Of a DNA stretch of 64,000 bases, positions 55,026-63,792 are shown in pieces. The translations under genes and the position numbers were made by a program. The stretch is from CAYFPO01 sp964345035 (GTDB lineage Bacteria; Fidelibacterota; Marinisomatia; SCGC-AAA003-L08; GCA-002704045), in the NCBI GenBank assembly GCA_964345035.1, contig CAYFPO010000001.1:186001-250000 (forward strand), written 5' to 3'. Below the pieces are notes generated by a model. The model worked only from the letters and a program-made list of their open reading frames with translations, was not told where the DNA came from and searched no databases. The first letter of the stretch is position 1; every line of letters starts with the position of its first letter.

Positions 55026-55847
55026 ATGATTAAGAAAATAATTCCAATTTTTGTTTTCCCTGCAGCTCTATTCAGTCAGGGTTGGACAGTACAGATAGTT
55101 GCAGAAATTGACGGTTGGGGCTTGGGTGGTGATTTTATTGTTGATGATTCAGAAAATTATCTTGGAGTAAATACTACAGCCGCCGATGGTTATGATGATG
55201 TTTTTGATGTACCTGAACCTCCACCACCGGCGGGTAACTACATTCAATTCTATTTTCCCCATCCGGAATGGGAGAACCCATTTGAGGAAGAAAAATTCAC
55301 ACAGGATATCCGTTATGAAAATGAATCTCTTTTGAACGAGAGTGGAATCACCTGGAACGCTGAAATATATTCAGAAATGGATGGTCCAACTACTCTTACA
55401 TTTCTTGTAATTGGAGAATTTTTCGACTGTAATATAACCGTTGCATTAGATGGAAGTGTTTATGATGTTTTTGATGGTGATACCATTCATACAGAATTAA
55501 ATGCGTTTGTAAAAAAACCTGTTGAGATAAATGTAGGTAATTGTGATTATCAACTGTCAATATTAAATACTCAGCCTGTTTCACCATTGATATTAAACGC
55601 TTATCCTAATCCTTTTAATAATACTGTCAATATTGAATACTATGTATCAGAGCCAGGTATGGTTTCTGTATTTGTATATGATTTACTTGGGAAAAAAATA
55701 ATTGAATTGAAAGATATTGGCGGGTATAAGCCTACGGGGAACCATTCAATGAAATGGCAACCTGTTATTACAAATAGTGGTGTATATGTTATAAAAATTG
55801 AAACTGAGACCTCAAATTATTCTAAACAGATTACTTTGCTGAAATAA
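55026..55847 (+). CDS. Secreted protein with T9SS type A C-terminal sorting domain
   Basis: 273 codons. Signal peptide residues 1-18; a beta-rich middle (residues 20-185) with the phrase EPPPPAGNYIQFYFPHPEW and no named family. The last 90 residues are the type IX secretion tag: NAYPNPFNNTVNIEYYVSEPG near 195, VYDLLGKKIIEL near 220, and GVYVIKIETETSNYSKQITLLK at the end. Such proteins are exported through the T9SS. It follows the dockerin-tagged phosphoesterase after 5 bases and is tail to tail with the M28 gene, 3 bases apart. Confidence 0.85.
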   Translation: MIKKIIPIFVFPAALFSQGWTVQIVAEIDGWGLGGDFIVDDSENYLGVNTTAADGYDDVFDVPEPPPPAGNYIQFYFPHPEWENPFEEEKFTQDIRYENESLLNESGITWNAEIYSEMDGPTTLTFLVIGEFFDCNITVALDGSVYDVFDGDTIHTELNAFVKKPVEINVGNCDYQLSILNTQPVSPLILNAYPNPFNNTVNIEYYVSEPGMVSVFVYDLLGKKIIELKDIGGYKPTGNHSMKWQPVITNSGVYVIKIETETSNYSKQITLLK

Positions 55848-55850
55848 TAC

Positions 55851-57623
55851 TTATTCTTTGCGCTTTTCCGGAATAATTGTTAATGTCAGAGTTGTACCTC
55901 CTCTATCAATAATCACTTGAACGGGGGTTTCAGGCTTCGCATCCTGCAGAGCATACATATAATCATATATACTGAGTATTTCTGTTTCTCCAAATTTTAA
56001 CATAATATCTCCGGTTTTTAACCCTGCTTTACCGCCGGGTCCCTTCTCACGAATACCATTTAATCGCATTCCTGTTCCTTCAAAGGTATAGTCCGGGATA
56101 GTGCCTACATACACCGAAAATCCTGTTCGGGATTTTCTTTCTGACTCAACTTTTTGAAAATCGGGTTTTATTTCCATTGTAATTAATTGTTTTGTAATCC
56201 GTTTTATATATTCAGTAATTAGTTGTAACCCTGAAAAATTGATTTTATCAATATCATCTGATGGCCTATGATAATCTGAATGTGCCCCGGTGAAAAAGAA
56301 TATTACCGGGATATCCTTTAAATAAAATGACTGGTGGTCACTTGCACCAAAGCCTTCTTCATCAAAACTCAAATGAAGGCTGTCTTCGTTTAAATTATTC
56401 AGAAGTTCATGCCAGACTGACGAAGTGCCCGTGCCTCCTACAACTAATTTGTTTTCTTCAAGTCTGCCAATCATATCCATGTTCAGCATCGCAGCAATAT
56501 TGTTAATATTTACCGGTGGATTATCAACAAAATGTGATGATCCCAATAGTCCTTCTTCCTCTCCTCCAAAAGCAGCAAATATTAAACCCCTTCTGTTAAT
56601 GCTATTAATGTTTACCATTGAAAAATATTCCGCTAACTCTAATAAAGATGAGGTGCCTGAACCATTATCATCAGCACCATTATGGACTGCGTGTGCATCC
56701 GGGTCCAGAGATCCTGAGCCTTCTCCACCCCATCCTAAATGATCGTAATGTGCGCCAACAACTATAAATTCTTCCTTAAGATTACCAGAGCCGGGGATAA
56801 ATCCAATTACATTTTGTGATTCAACAATTGTTTTTTCAATATCTGTAGTAATGACTGCTATCAATCCAGTGTCAAACGAAATGGGAGCTGGGTTCTTATT
56901 ATATACAATTGAATCCTGTAACTGTGATATGCTTGTTTTTAATTGAATTAATAAAAAATCAGCTATTTCTCTGGTGATTTGGACCACAGGAATTCCAATA
57001 TCAGAATAACTTTTATCAGTTTTTAATTTTTTTAATGCTGTATTTTCAGCTTCCGGATTTCCATCAACCAATATGAAACCTCTTGCACCATTTTCTCTTG
57101 CAATCATTGCTTTTTTTCTTAGTGACTCATGCTCTTCAATATTTATATGGGGATTATTAAATTCTGGTGAATATCTCAATGCCAAGACTATTTTATCCTG
57201 TACATTAATATTCTTGTAATCATTGTAGTTCAATTCATCTCCCGTAATTCCATACCCTGCGAAAATAACACTGGCAGAACATGACGCCGATGATGAAAAT
57301 CCGAGTGGTAAAAAGTCTACTCCTGGTTCCAAAGTAAGGTCTGATAAACCCATTTCATTTCTTGAACTTAATACTAAACCTGATGCAAAATTAAATTTTT
57401 GTAAGTAATTTTCATCAAAATCTTTTAAGGAAGCTTTATTAAAATATTTTGCAATATACTGTGCAGAAATCCTTTCTTTTTCTGTTCCGGCTTTTCTGCC
57501 TTCCAATTTATCAGATGAAAGATATTTTATATGCTTTTTCAGATCGTTTTGTGTAATTTTTAAAGGGCTTGAATTACAGGAATAAACAAACAATAGTATG
57601 ATTAGAGAATAAATATTTACCAT
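55851..57623 (-). CDS. M28 family zinc aminopeptidase lipoprotein with PA and PDZ domains
   Basis: 590 codons. Lipoprotein signal with lipobox LFVYSC (Cys16). A short N-terminal part (KHIKYLSSDKLEGRKAGT) typical of M28, then a PA insertion (about residues 115-225), and the zinc aminopeptidase core: GAHYDHLGWGG near 292, HNGADDNGSGTSSLLELA near 312, GGEEEGLLGS near 352 (Glu catalytic), NMDMIGRLEE and the last ligand His in GAHSDYHRPSDD near 465. A PDZ domain closes the protein (GTGMRLNGIREKGPGGKAGLK). It removes N-terminal residues in the periplasm or at the surface. Confidence 0.9.
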   Translation of the reverse strand: MVNIYSLIILLFVYSCNSSPLKITQNDLKKHIKYLSSDKLEGRKAGTEKERISAQYIAKYFNKASLKDFDENYLQKFNFASGLVLSSRNEMGLSDLTLEPGVDFLPLGFSSSASCSASVIFAGYGITGDELNYNDYKNINVQDKIVLALRYSPEFNNPHINIEEHESLRKKAMIARENGARGFILVDGNPEAENTALKKLKTDKSYSDIGIPVVQITREIADFLLIQLKTSISQLQDSIVYNKNPAPISFDTGLIAVITTDIEKTIVESQNVIGFIPGSGNLKEEFIVVGAHYDHLGWGGEGSGSLDPDAHAVHNGADDNGSGTSSLLELAEYFSMVNINSINRRGLIFAAFGGEEEGLLGSSHFVDNPPVNINNIAAMLNMDMIGRLEENKLVVGGTGTSSVWHELLNNLNEDSLHLSFDEEGFGASDHQSFYLKDIPVIFFFTGAHSDYHRPSDDIDKINFSGLQLITEYIKRITKQLITMEIKPDFQKVESERKSRTGFSVYVGTIPDYTFEGTGMRLNGIREKGPGGKAGLKTGDIMLKFGETEILSIYDYMYALQDAKPETPVQVIIDRGGTTLTLTIIPEKRKE

Positions 57624-58342
57624 TCTTTTTCTACCATCATTTTTGTATTATCTGTAAAAATTCCATCAACATTATGCGCTTCAGCTCGTTCGTATTGTTC
57701 TTTTGTATTAACAGTAAATGCAAGAATATGAATACCTCTTTTTCTGGCCCAATTGACCATGTCAGTATTTAGAAACTCTATATCTGGATGAAATGTATCT
57801 ATTTTTATAAAATTCCCCCAAAAATATGTTTTTAAAATCCATGGAACTTCTTGTTTACTGTATAGATAACCAGTGTAAATATTATTATTTATAGATTTTA
57901 TTTTTCTTAAAATTAATGGGTGAAATGAAGATACTATTGTTTTATCTATAATATTATTTTCAAGTATAAAATTGACAACTAATTCTTCTATTCCATTTGA
58001 TAGAAATTTATCCGATTTAATTTCAATATTCAGAATTTTAATTCTGTCCAAAATTTTTTTTATATCATTCAATGCTGTATATTTATTTCCCGTTTTTTGA
58101 AATAATTTCTTCAATTCTCTTTTATTAGTCATTGATATTTTGGACGTACCATCAGATAATACGGTATCATGAAATACTATCATATCATTATCTTTGGTCT
58201 TTTGCACATCTAATTCGATACCATCTGCACCGTGTTCCAATGCTTTAATAAAAGATGAGATTGTATTTTCAGGTTTGTACACCGGTGTACCTCGATGTCC
58301 GATAATTACAATTCTGTTTTTTTGAAATAATTTATTATTCAT
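57617..58342 (-). CDS. Glycerophosphodiester phosphodiesterase
   Basis: 241 codons, no signal peptide, so the cytoplasmic UgpQ-like type. Motifs: IGHRGTPVYKPENTISSF near residue 13, GADGIELDVQKTKDNDMIVFHD near 38 (two metal-binding acids and the His), then ILNIEIKS near 98 and HILAFTVNTKEQYE near 205. Hydrolyses glycerophosphodiesters to glycerol-3-phosphate and alcohol. Overlaps the M28 peptidase by 7 bases. It diverges from the dnaA side across a 210-base AT-rich gap. Confidence 0.9.
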   Translation of the reverse strand: MNNKLFQKNRIVIIGHRGTPVYKPENTISSFIKALEHGADGIELDVQKTKDNDMIVFHDTVLSDGTSKISMTNKRELKKLFQKTGNKYTALNDIKKILDRIKILNIEIKSDKFLSNGIEELVVNFILENNIIDKTIVSSFHPLILRKIKSINNNIYTGYLYSKQEVPWILKTYFWGNFIKIDTFHPDIEFLNTDMVNWARKRGIHILAFTVNTKEQYERAEAHNVDGIFTDNTKMMVEKEW

Positions 58343-58552
58343 TAAATTGATTTCTTTCTTCTATAAATGGAAATACAGATTTATAAATAAATTAATTGAT
58401 TAATTGTTGTTGTACCACGTTTATTTTTTTTAAATAGAGTACTTTTATTAACTAAGTGAACATATAATTGATGTAATATTTAAATGATGGGAAAATTAAA
58501 CTTTAATTTATTTTAACAGAATATATGTTAATAAAATGTTAATAAATAATTA
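58343..58552. promoter_or_regulatory. AT-rich region upstream of dnaA, candidate origin or dnaA promoter
   Basis: About 210 bases, far richer in A and T than surroundings, between divergent glpQ-like and dnaA genes. Two direct copies of TGTTAATAAA occur at 58526-58535 and 58537-58546, and TTATTAACT at 58445-58453 has the reverse-complement-type core TTATTAAC. These differ from the DnaA-box consensus TTATCCACA at two positions or more. No perfect DnaA box was seen by eye. Could hold the dnaA promoter, autoregulation sites or an unwinding element. Confidence 0.45.
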
Positions 58553-59932
58553 ATGAATGTAACAAAAGACCAAAAATTAAATAAAGAATCCCTTTGGAGC
58601 AACTGTCTGATTTATATAAAAGACCGTATTCCTGAACAAGCTTATCAAACATGGTTCTCCGGGGTGCAGGCTGCAACTGTAAATGAAGAAGAAATTGTCC
58701 TTCAGGTGCCTAACAAATTTCATTATGAATGGCTGGAATCAAAATACCGAGTTTTGATAGATGATTCCATTAAGAAAATTTTTGGACATCCATTAATTGT
58801 GAATTACAGTATAGTAATCAGTGATAAAAAACCCGATGATATTCCATCAATACAAAATAATACAATGCCAGTGCCACGGGGATATCATCATAGATCACAA
58901 TTAAACAGTCGTTATACATTTGATAATTTTATTGAAGGAAAGGATAATCAACTTGCAAAGGCTGCTGCATTTTCTGTATCCGAAAATCCAGGATCTACTC
59001 CATTTAATCCACTTTTAATTTACAGTGAGACAGGTCTGGGAAAAACGCATCTTTTACAGGCAATTGGTAATTTTGGAATCAAACAATTTCCATCTTTGAA
59101 AATTGTATATTTAACAAGTGAAAAGTTTATGCATGATTTTATCAGTGCAATTCAAGGTAACCGAACTACGGACTTTGCAAATTCCTATCGAAAAAGTGAT
59201 TTATTGTTAATAGATGATGTTCAGTTTTTCCAAAATAAGGAACAAACCCAGGAACAATTTTTTCATTTATTTAACGATTTATATCAACGCGGCAAACAAT
59301 TGGTATTAACAACTGATAGGCATCCTGGTGAATTGGTAGGAATTAAAGACCGTCTCGTTTCACGATTTAAATCCGGTCTTGTTGTTGATATTCAATCACC
59401 GGATTTAGAAACCAGAATCGCTATTTTAATGCGCAAAGCAGATAACGATGGATTAGAAATTCCATACGAAGTCACAGAATATATAGCGACCTGCATTCGG
59501 GGTAATGTCAGAGATTTAGAGGGTGCACTTCGTAGGTTAATGGCTTTTTCTACACTGAAAAGAAAAGATGTCAATATCAATCTGGCAAAACAGGTTATCA
59601 GGGATATATTAGGTAGTTCCGCTTTCAGTGAAGTTACAATTGATCATGTGGTAAAATACATTTCTAGGGAATTAGGGATAGCAGAAAGGCTTCTAACTGG
59701 GAAAACAAGAAAGAAAGAAGTGGCATTAGCCAGACAAGTCGCAATGTATTTAGCAAGAGAATTAACAGGTTCATCATTGTTTAATATCGGCACACATTTA
59801 GGAAGAAGAGATCATTCTACCGTTATACATGCCTGTAAAACAATTGAACATAAAATGGTTAAGGAAAAAGATTTTAAATTACGTATAAATAAAATGAAAA
59901 AAGAAATTGGCGGTGTTAATTTACTGTCTTAG
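58553..59932 (+). CDS. dnaA: Chromosomal replication initiator protein DnaA
   Basis: 459 codons. N-terminal DnaB/DiaA-interaction domain (SLWSNCLIYIKDRIPEQAYQTWFSG), linker, AAA+ core with YSETGLGKTHLLQAIGN near residue 157, Walker B LLIDDVQFF near 222, sensor NVRDLEGALRRLMAF near 325, and the DNA-binding domain IV with signature LGRRDHSTVIHACKTI near 421. It initiates replication at oriC. Unlike the usual order, the next gene is a response regulator, not dnaN. Confidence 0.96.
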   Translation: MNVTKDQKLNKESLWSNCLIYIKDRIPEQAYQTWFSGVQAATVNEEEIVLQVPNKFHYEWLESKYRVLIDDSIKKIFGHPLIVNYSIVISDKKPDDIPSIQNNTMPVPRGYHHRSQLNSRYTFDNFIEGKDNQLAKAAAFSVSENPGSTPFNPLLIYSETGLGKTHLLQAIGNFGIKQFPSLKIVYLTSEKFMHDFISAIQGNRTTDFANSYRKSDLLLIDDVQFFQNKEQTQEQFFHLFNDLYQRGKQLVLTTDRHPGELVGIKDRLVSRFKSGLVVDIQSPDLETRIAILMRKADNDGLEIPYEVTEYIATCIRGNVRDLEGALRRLMAFSTLKRKDVNINLAKQVIRDILGSSAFSEVTIDHVVKYISRELGIAERLLTGKTRKKEVALARQVAMYLARELTGSSLFNIGTHLGRRDHSTVIHACKTIEHKMVKEKDFKLRINKMKKEIGGVNLLS

Positions 59933-59947
59933 AAAAGGAAGGAAATT

Positions 59948-60637
59948 ATGTCTAATATATTTGTAATAGATGATGATACAGAATTAACCGATCTTCTTAT
60001 TGAATTTTTCTCCACATTTAATTATGAGGTAAATTGCAGCCATACTCCTGAGGATGCCCTCAAATATCTTGAAAACAATCAACCAGATTTAATTGTACTG
60101 GATATTATGCTTCCTGGAATGGATGGTTTACAGTTGCTGCGGAAAATCAGGGAAAATTCTACAATTCCGGTGATTATGCTGACTGCGAGGGGTGAAGTAA
60201 CAGATAGAATTGTTGGTTTGGAGTTAGGAGCAGATGACTATATGTCAAAACCATTTAAACCCCGTGAATTATTGGCTCGAGTGCAATCAATTTTACGGAG
60301 GAGTCAATCTCCAACAGCAATGCTGGATATTATTGAATTTGAAGGATTAGTTGTGAACAAACTAAGGCAGGAAGTTGAACTCGACGGAGAAATTATCCAT
60401 TTATCAACCACTGAGTTTGAAGCGTTGTTATTGTTTGTAGAAAATCCGGGTGAAGTTCTTGACCGAGAATTTCTTGTTGAAAATATTCGTGGAATTACCT
60501 GGCAGACGTACGATCGCTCAGTTGATGTATTGGTCAGCAGATTGAGAAATAAATTGGGCGAAACCCCAGTCAATACAAGATTTATAAAAACAGTGCATGG
60601 AATAGGATACAAATTTATCGGAGCCCCAAAAAATTAA
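59948..60637 (+). CDS. OmpR/PhoB-type response regulator (CpxR-like)
   Basis: 229 codons, preceded by a good ribosome-binding sequence (AAGGAAGGAAATT, 59935-59947). Receiver domain with acidic pair Asp9-Asp10, phosphoacceptor Asp52 in IVLDIMLPGMDG, Thr in MLTARGE and Lys in MSKPFKPRELLARV near 102; then an OmpR winged-helix DNA-binding domain (residues 130-225, LSTTEFEALLLF, DRSVDVLVSRLRNKL, VHGIGYKF). Cognate kinase is the next gene, about 50 bases downstream. Target unknown. Confidence 0.93.
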   Translation: MSNIFVIDDDTELTDLLIEFFSTFNYEVNCSHTPEDALKYLENNQPDLIVLDIMLPGMDGLQLLRKIRENSTIPVIMLTARGEVTDRIVGLELGADDYMSKPFKPRELLARVQSILRRSQSPTAMLDIIEFEGLVVNKLRQEVELDGEIIHLSTTEFEALLLFVENPGEVLDREFLVENIRGITWQTYDRSVDVLVSRLRNKLGETPVNTRFIKTVHGIGYKFIGAPKN

Positions 60638-60689
60638 CCTCTTTTTAGGTTTTAAATTTTCAAAAAGTCTGTTCTTCCGCCTGGGATTA

Positions 60690-61976
60690 ATGGTATCCCT
60701 GTTTGCAGCAATATTGATATTGATAATCTATCAGGTTCTCATTTTTTCCTATTCCGAACAGGATACGATCCTTGATGCCCATGAATATTATTATTATTCC
60801 CAAATGGTGGAATCATGGGGGTTGCCGCCAGATACAACCAAAATGCTTATGGATATGGAAAACCTTCAACTGGAAGGTTGTGTATTTTTGGTAAAAGAAG
60901 ATTCAACAATATTTTGGAAACATCCCAAAGAGTTTATTCCCGGTGCTTATACAAGTTATTCAGACAGTGAGGTATTGGAAGATATATGGGGGGTTCATGT
61001 ACCAATTTATGTATCTTTTGGAAATATGGGTGAATTCCTTGCAACTTATGCAGAAAATGATATTTACAGGTATTTTCTGACAATTGACTACGATGAACCA
61101 TCAGATTTTCTGTTAAGATTTATACCTGCATCTTTATTAACTGTGTTTTTTGGTATAATACTTTTCTTTTTTATTAGTAGATATCTTAAACCAATTCGAC
61201 TGATGAGGGAAAGAGTAAATGCCCTGGAAGAGGGAGATTTGGATTCATCAATCCCTATAATTTCTGAAGATGAGTTGGGTTCTTTGTCAGAAACAATAAA
61301 TGAGATGATTAATAATATAAAATCATTATTATCACAGAAACAGCAGCTCCTATCAGATGTGAGTCATGAATTAATGTCTCCACTTACACGTATGAGGTTG
61401 TTGATTGAAATGTTGCCGGAGCATAAAAATAAAACTAGAATAAATCGGGAGATCATCAATTTAAGAAATATGATTTCCAATCTTTTGCTTTCAGATAAAT
61501 TGGATATACCATATACAAATTTAGAATTAAACAAGATTAATATTTCTGAATTGATTGATAAGGTAATTGCAAAGTTCCCAGATACAGAATCCAGGTTGAA
61601 TGTAATAGGAAAAATACCAAATGTTGATTTATATATTGATGAGGTTAAAATCGAACTTGCTATTAGAAATCTGATTGAAAATGCTTTTAAATATGGAGAT
61701 CCTGACAAGCCAATAGAAGTTTTAAGTAAACAAATTGGTGAGGTGATTTCTATATCAATACACAATTATGGTAATGGAATACCTGAGGATGAAATTGATA
61801 AATTGACAGAACCATTTTACCGCATTAAGGATGATAAGAATAAAAATATCAGGGGATTTGGTCTTGGTTTATCCATAACTAGAAAAGTGATTGATGCCCA
61901 TAAGGGAATATTGAAAATAGATAGTAGCCAAGCTAAAGGAACAACATTTACAATTCAACTGCCTAAAATACTATAA
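60690..61976 (+). CDS. Sensor histidine kinase (CpxA-like)
   Basis: 428 codons from ATG 60690; the frame stays open about 55 bases upstream (SKSLFFRLGL precedes), so a non-ATG start there is possible. Membrane segment 1 at residues 1-18, periplasmic sensor of about 120 residues, membrane segment 2 near 150, HAMP (YLKPIRLMRERVNALEEGDL), H-box SDVSHELMSPLTRMR with His near 230, N-box NLIENAFKYG and G-box GFGLGLSITRK. The D of the usual DxGxG is Asn in NYGNGIPED. Pairs with the preceding regulator; stimulus unknown. Confidence 0.9.
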   Translation: MVSLFAAILILIIYQVLIFSYSEQDTILDAHEYYYYSQMVESWGLPPDTTKMLMDMENLQLEGCVFLVKEDSTIFWKHPKEFIPGAYTSYSDSEVLEDIWGVHVPIYVSFGNMGEFLATYAENDIYRYFLTIDYDEPSDFLLRFIPASLLTVFFGIILFFFISRYLKPIRLMRERVNALEEGDLDSSIPIISEDELGSLSETINEMINNIKSLLSQKQQLLSDVSHELMSPLTRMRLLIEMLPEHKNKTRINREIINLRNMISNLLLSDKLDIPYTNLELNKINISELIDKVIAKFPDTESRLNVIGKIPNVDLYIDEVKIELAIRNLIENAFKYGDPDKPIEVLSKQIGEVISISIHNYGNGIPEDEIDKLTEPFYRIKDDKNKNIRGFGLGLSITRKVIDAHKGILKIDSSQAKGTTFTIQLPKIL

Positions 61977-62066
61977 TGATAAATTTATTTTGTGAATATT
62001 TGGTATATTGTTTAACTTTTACGGTAAGATGTAGTTGTAATACATAATAAAAGAAAGGATGTAGAA

Positions 62067-62480
62067 ATGCAAAGATCCAGTATCAACAAAGTTATCGTTG
62101 TTGGTCGTATAGGGAATAAACCTGAGGGTCGGTATACTCCTTCTGGAACGTCTACAGCACGTTTCTCAGTCGCCACAAATGAATCCTGGATGGATTCTGA
62201 CAATAATCGACAGGAACATACCGAATGGCATGATATTGAAGCATTAGGCAAAAACGCTGATTTTGCAACTCAATATCTTCAAAAAGGTCAATTAGTTTGT
62301 GTAGAAGGTAGATTACATACAAATGCCTGGACCGACAAAGATGGTAATAATCGTAAAAAAACAGAAATAAAATGCCAAAGCGTTACGCCGTTAGAATGGA
62401 AAAATGAAAAAAAATCGGACAATTCTAATGATTCTGTTAAAGAACCTGCAATCGAAGGAGAAGAGGAGCTTCCCTTCTAG
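62067..62480 (+). CDS. ssb: Single-stranded DNA-binding protein
   Basis: 137 codons, a ribosome site GAAAGGA upstream. OB-fold with KVIVVGRIGNKPEGRYTPSG near residue 10, RFSVATNESW, HDIEALGKNADFATQYLQKGQLVCVEGRL near 65, and the acidic protein-interaction tip EGEEELPF at the C-terminus. Coats ssDNA during replication. Other components of the usual rpsF-ssb-rpsR operon are absent, so this gene is separate. Confidence 0.95.
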   Translation: MQRSSINKVIVVGRIGNKPEGRYTPSGTSTARFSVATNESWMDSDNNRQEHTEWHDIEALGKNADFATQYLQKGQLVCVEGRLHTNAWTDKDGNNRKKTEIKCQSVTPLEWKNEKKSDNSNDSVKEPAIEGEEELPF

Positions 62481-62502
62481 AAAAAAGGGTATTTAAAAAT
62501 TG

Positions 62503-62519
62503 TGTTACAATTTGTAACA
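62503..62519. promoter_or_regulatory. Perfect 17-base palindrome upstream of a small lipoprotein gene
   Basis: TGTTACAATTTGTAACA, arms of eight bases with a central T, in the gap between ssb and the 83-codon gene. Too compact for a strong RNA hairpin and not followed by a T-run, so an operator-type protein-binding site is more likely than a terminator. The regulator is not identifiable. Confidence 0.55.
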
Positions 62520-62597
62520 TGATATTAGTTTATTTTTGTATATTACCTCGCTACATTTATACAAGAAAATGGCTAATATTTAGCTGAGGATCGTAAA

Positions 62598-62849
62598 ATG
62601 ATAAAAGGAATAACAAAAATAACTGTAATGTTTATACTGACAGGTTCTATTGTTTTTTGTGGGACACGGTCGGCAAAAACCAGTCGTATTATTACTGGGA
62701 AAAGTGCTGTTTTATTATCACCTGTTGTTGGTGAAAATAAACGTGCTGTATTTGAAGAAAGGTATTTTTCAACCCAGGAAAATGATACAATAAAAAAGCG
62801 TTCACATAAAAGACGCAGAAAGGTTCGCAGACCCAGGGAAGGTCGGTAA
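62598..62849 (+). CDS. Hypothetical small lipoprotein with basic tail
   Basis: 83 codons. Signal/lipoprotein-like N-terminus with lipobox GSIVFC (Cys21). The C-terminal 18 residues are very basic (KKRSHKRRRKVRRPREGR), possibly contacting LPS, nucleic acid or wall. No family recognised. Stands between a palindrome and a strong terminator, so likely its own short transcript. Confidence 0.55.
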   Translation: MIKGITKITVMFILTGSIVFCGTRSAKTSRIITGKSAVLLSPVVGENKRAVFEERYFSTQENDTIKKRSHKRRRKVRRPREGR

Positions 62850-62875
62850 ACATTAAAATACCTAAGATCTAAATT

Positions 62876-62903
62876 GGGCGTCTTCGGGCGCCCTTTTTTT
62901 TCT
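62876..62903 (+). terminator. Rho-independent terminator with UUCG tetraloop
   Basis: Stem GGGCGTC (62876-62882) pairs with GGCGCCC (62887-62893) around TTCG, followed by a run of eight T. A strong intrinsic terminator just before queF. Confidence 0.92.
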
Positions 62904-62915
62904 CCTTAAGTAATT

Positions 62916-63272
62916 ATGGCTGTTAACAAAAATAATAATTGTCTGGAAACTGCAGAAAATCTATATCATAATAAAGATTATGATGTAAATATTTCTATAC
63001 CTGAATTTACTTGTGTTTGCCCTCGCACAAAATTACCTGATTTTGCTACTATAACAATTAATTATGTTCCTGATAAATTCTTAGTTGAGTTGAAATCACT
63101 TAAAATGTATATTCTTAAATATCGTGATGTGGGAATATTCCATGAACATGCTGCCAATAAAATTTTAGAAGATTTTAAAAATGCATGTTCACCAAGAAAA
63201 ATAACAGTTACAGCCCAATTCCATACAAGGGGTGGAATAAATACAACAGTGACTACTTCCTGGCCAGTTTAA
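62916..63272 (+). CDS. queF: NADPH-dependent 7-cyano-7-deazaguanine (preQ0) reductase
   Basis: 118 codons, the short unimodular QueF type. The nucleophile Cys in FTCVCPRTKLPDFA near residue 33 with the following Asp, the substrate-binding ELKSLKMYILKYRDVG near 67 and FHEHAANKI near 84 all match. It reduces the nitrile of preQ0 to preQ1 in queuosine synthesis. It is the first gene after a strong terminator; no riboswitch fits the 12-base gap. Confidence 0.95.
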   Translation: MAVNKNNNCLETAENLYHNKDYDVNISIPEFTCVCPRTKLPDFATITINYVPDKFLVELKSLKMYILKYRDVGIFHEHAANKILEDFKNACSPRKITVTAQFHTRGGINTTVTTSWPV

Positions 63273-63345
63273 TATTTTTTTGAGTATAATTATTTTAGTA
63301 AATTATTGGGCTATACTAATATAAAATTTAATACGGATAAGACAA

Positions 63346-63480
63346 ATGAAAATTTCAATCACAGTCAGCAACAGAAAAAGAAAAAACAAGCATGGATTTT
63401 TTAAAAGAATGAAATCCCGCTCTGGCAGAGCCATGTTGGCTAGGAGAAGAAAAAAGGGAAGAAAAATTCTTTCTGCATAA
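63346..63480 (+). CDS. rpmH: 50S ribosomal protein L34
   Basis: 44 codons, too short to have been flagged in a six-frame list and partly masked by an opposite-strand ORF. Reads with the NRKRKNKHGFFKRM core and ends RRKKGRKILSA, close to the L34 consensus. The N-terminus MKISITVS differs from the usual MKRTYQPS. rnpA follows 3 bases after its stop, the universal order. Confidence 0.95.
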   Translation: MKISITVSNRKRKNKHGFFKRMKSRSGRAMLARRRKKGRKILSA

Positions 63481-63483
63481 TAT

Positions 63484-63792
63484 TTGCATTTTTCATTTTC
63501 TTCTTCACAATTCTCACTCTTTCTAAAACATGCCAAATCTTCCACCCATCAAGACATTAAATTCTATTATGCAAATAACAATCAACAAAAAATCGGATTT
63601 ATGGTTTCTAAACAATTTGGAAATGCAATTAAAAGAAACCAATTTAAGAGACGCTGTAGATCCCTTTTTATGGAAAATCTGGGAAATTTGTCTTTTAACC
63701 AAATTGTAATCAAACCGAAACGGAATATTAGAAATTTTCACAGTATTGTGAATTCCATTAGTAGTTTTATTAAATCTACCAATAATGAATAA
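63484..63792 (+). CDS. rnpA: Ribonuclease P protein component
   Basis: 102 codons from TTG at 63484, 3 bases after rpmH. Diagnostic RNR box is KIGFMVSKQFGNAIKRNQFKR-type (NAIKRNQFKRRCR near residue 48). Needed for 5' maturation of tRNAs as part of RNase P. Overlaps yidD by 8 bases. Confidence 0.92.
   Translation: MHFSFSSSQFSLFLKHAKSSTHQDIKFYYANNNQQKIGFMVSKQFGNAIKRNQFKRRCRSLFMENLGNLSFNQIVIKPKRNIRNFHSIVNSISSFIKSTNNE

Noticed and set aside
58343..58552. Canonical oriC with consensus DnaA boxes
   Set aside because: I found no TTATCCACA-type match by eye; only degenerate TTATTAAC sequences.
62876..62915. preQ1 riboswitch before queF
   Set aside because: Only 12 bases lie between the terminator T-run and the ATG, too short for an aptamer.
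63280..63320. Sigma-70-like -10 (TATACT) before rpmH
   Set aside because: No -35 at the right spacing, and FCB promoters follow other consensus; not listed as a feature.
63303..63545. 80-codon minus-strand ORF
   Set aside because: It is the shadow of rpmH, which is clear on the plus strand.
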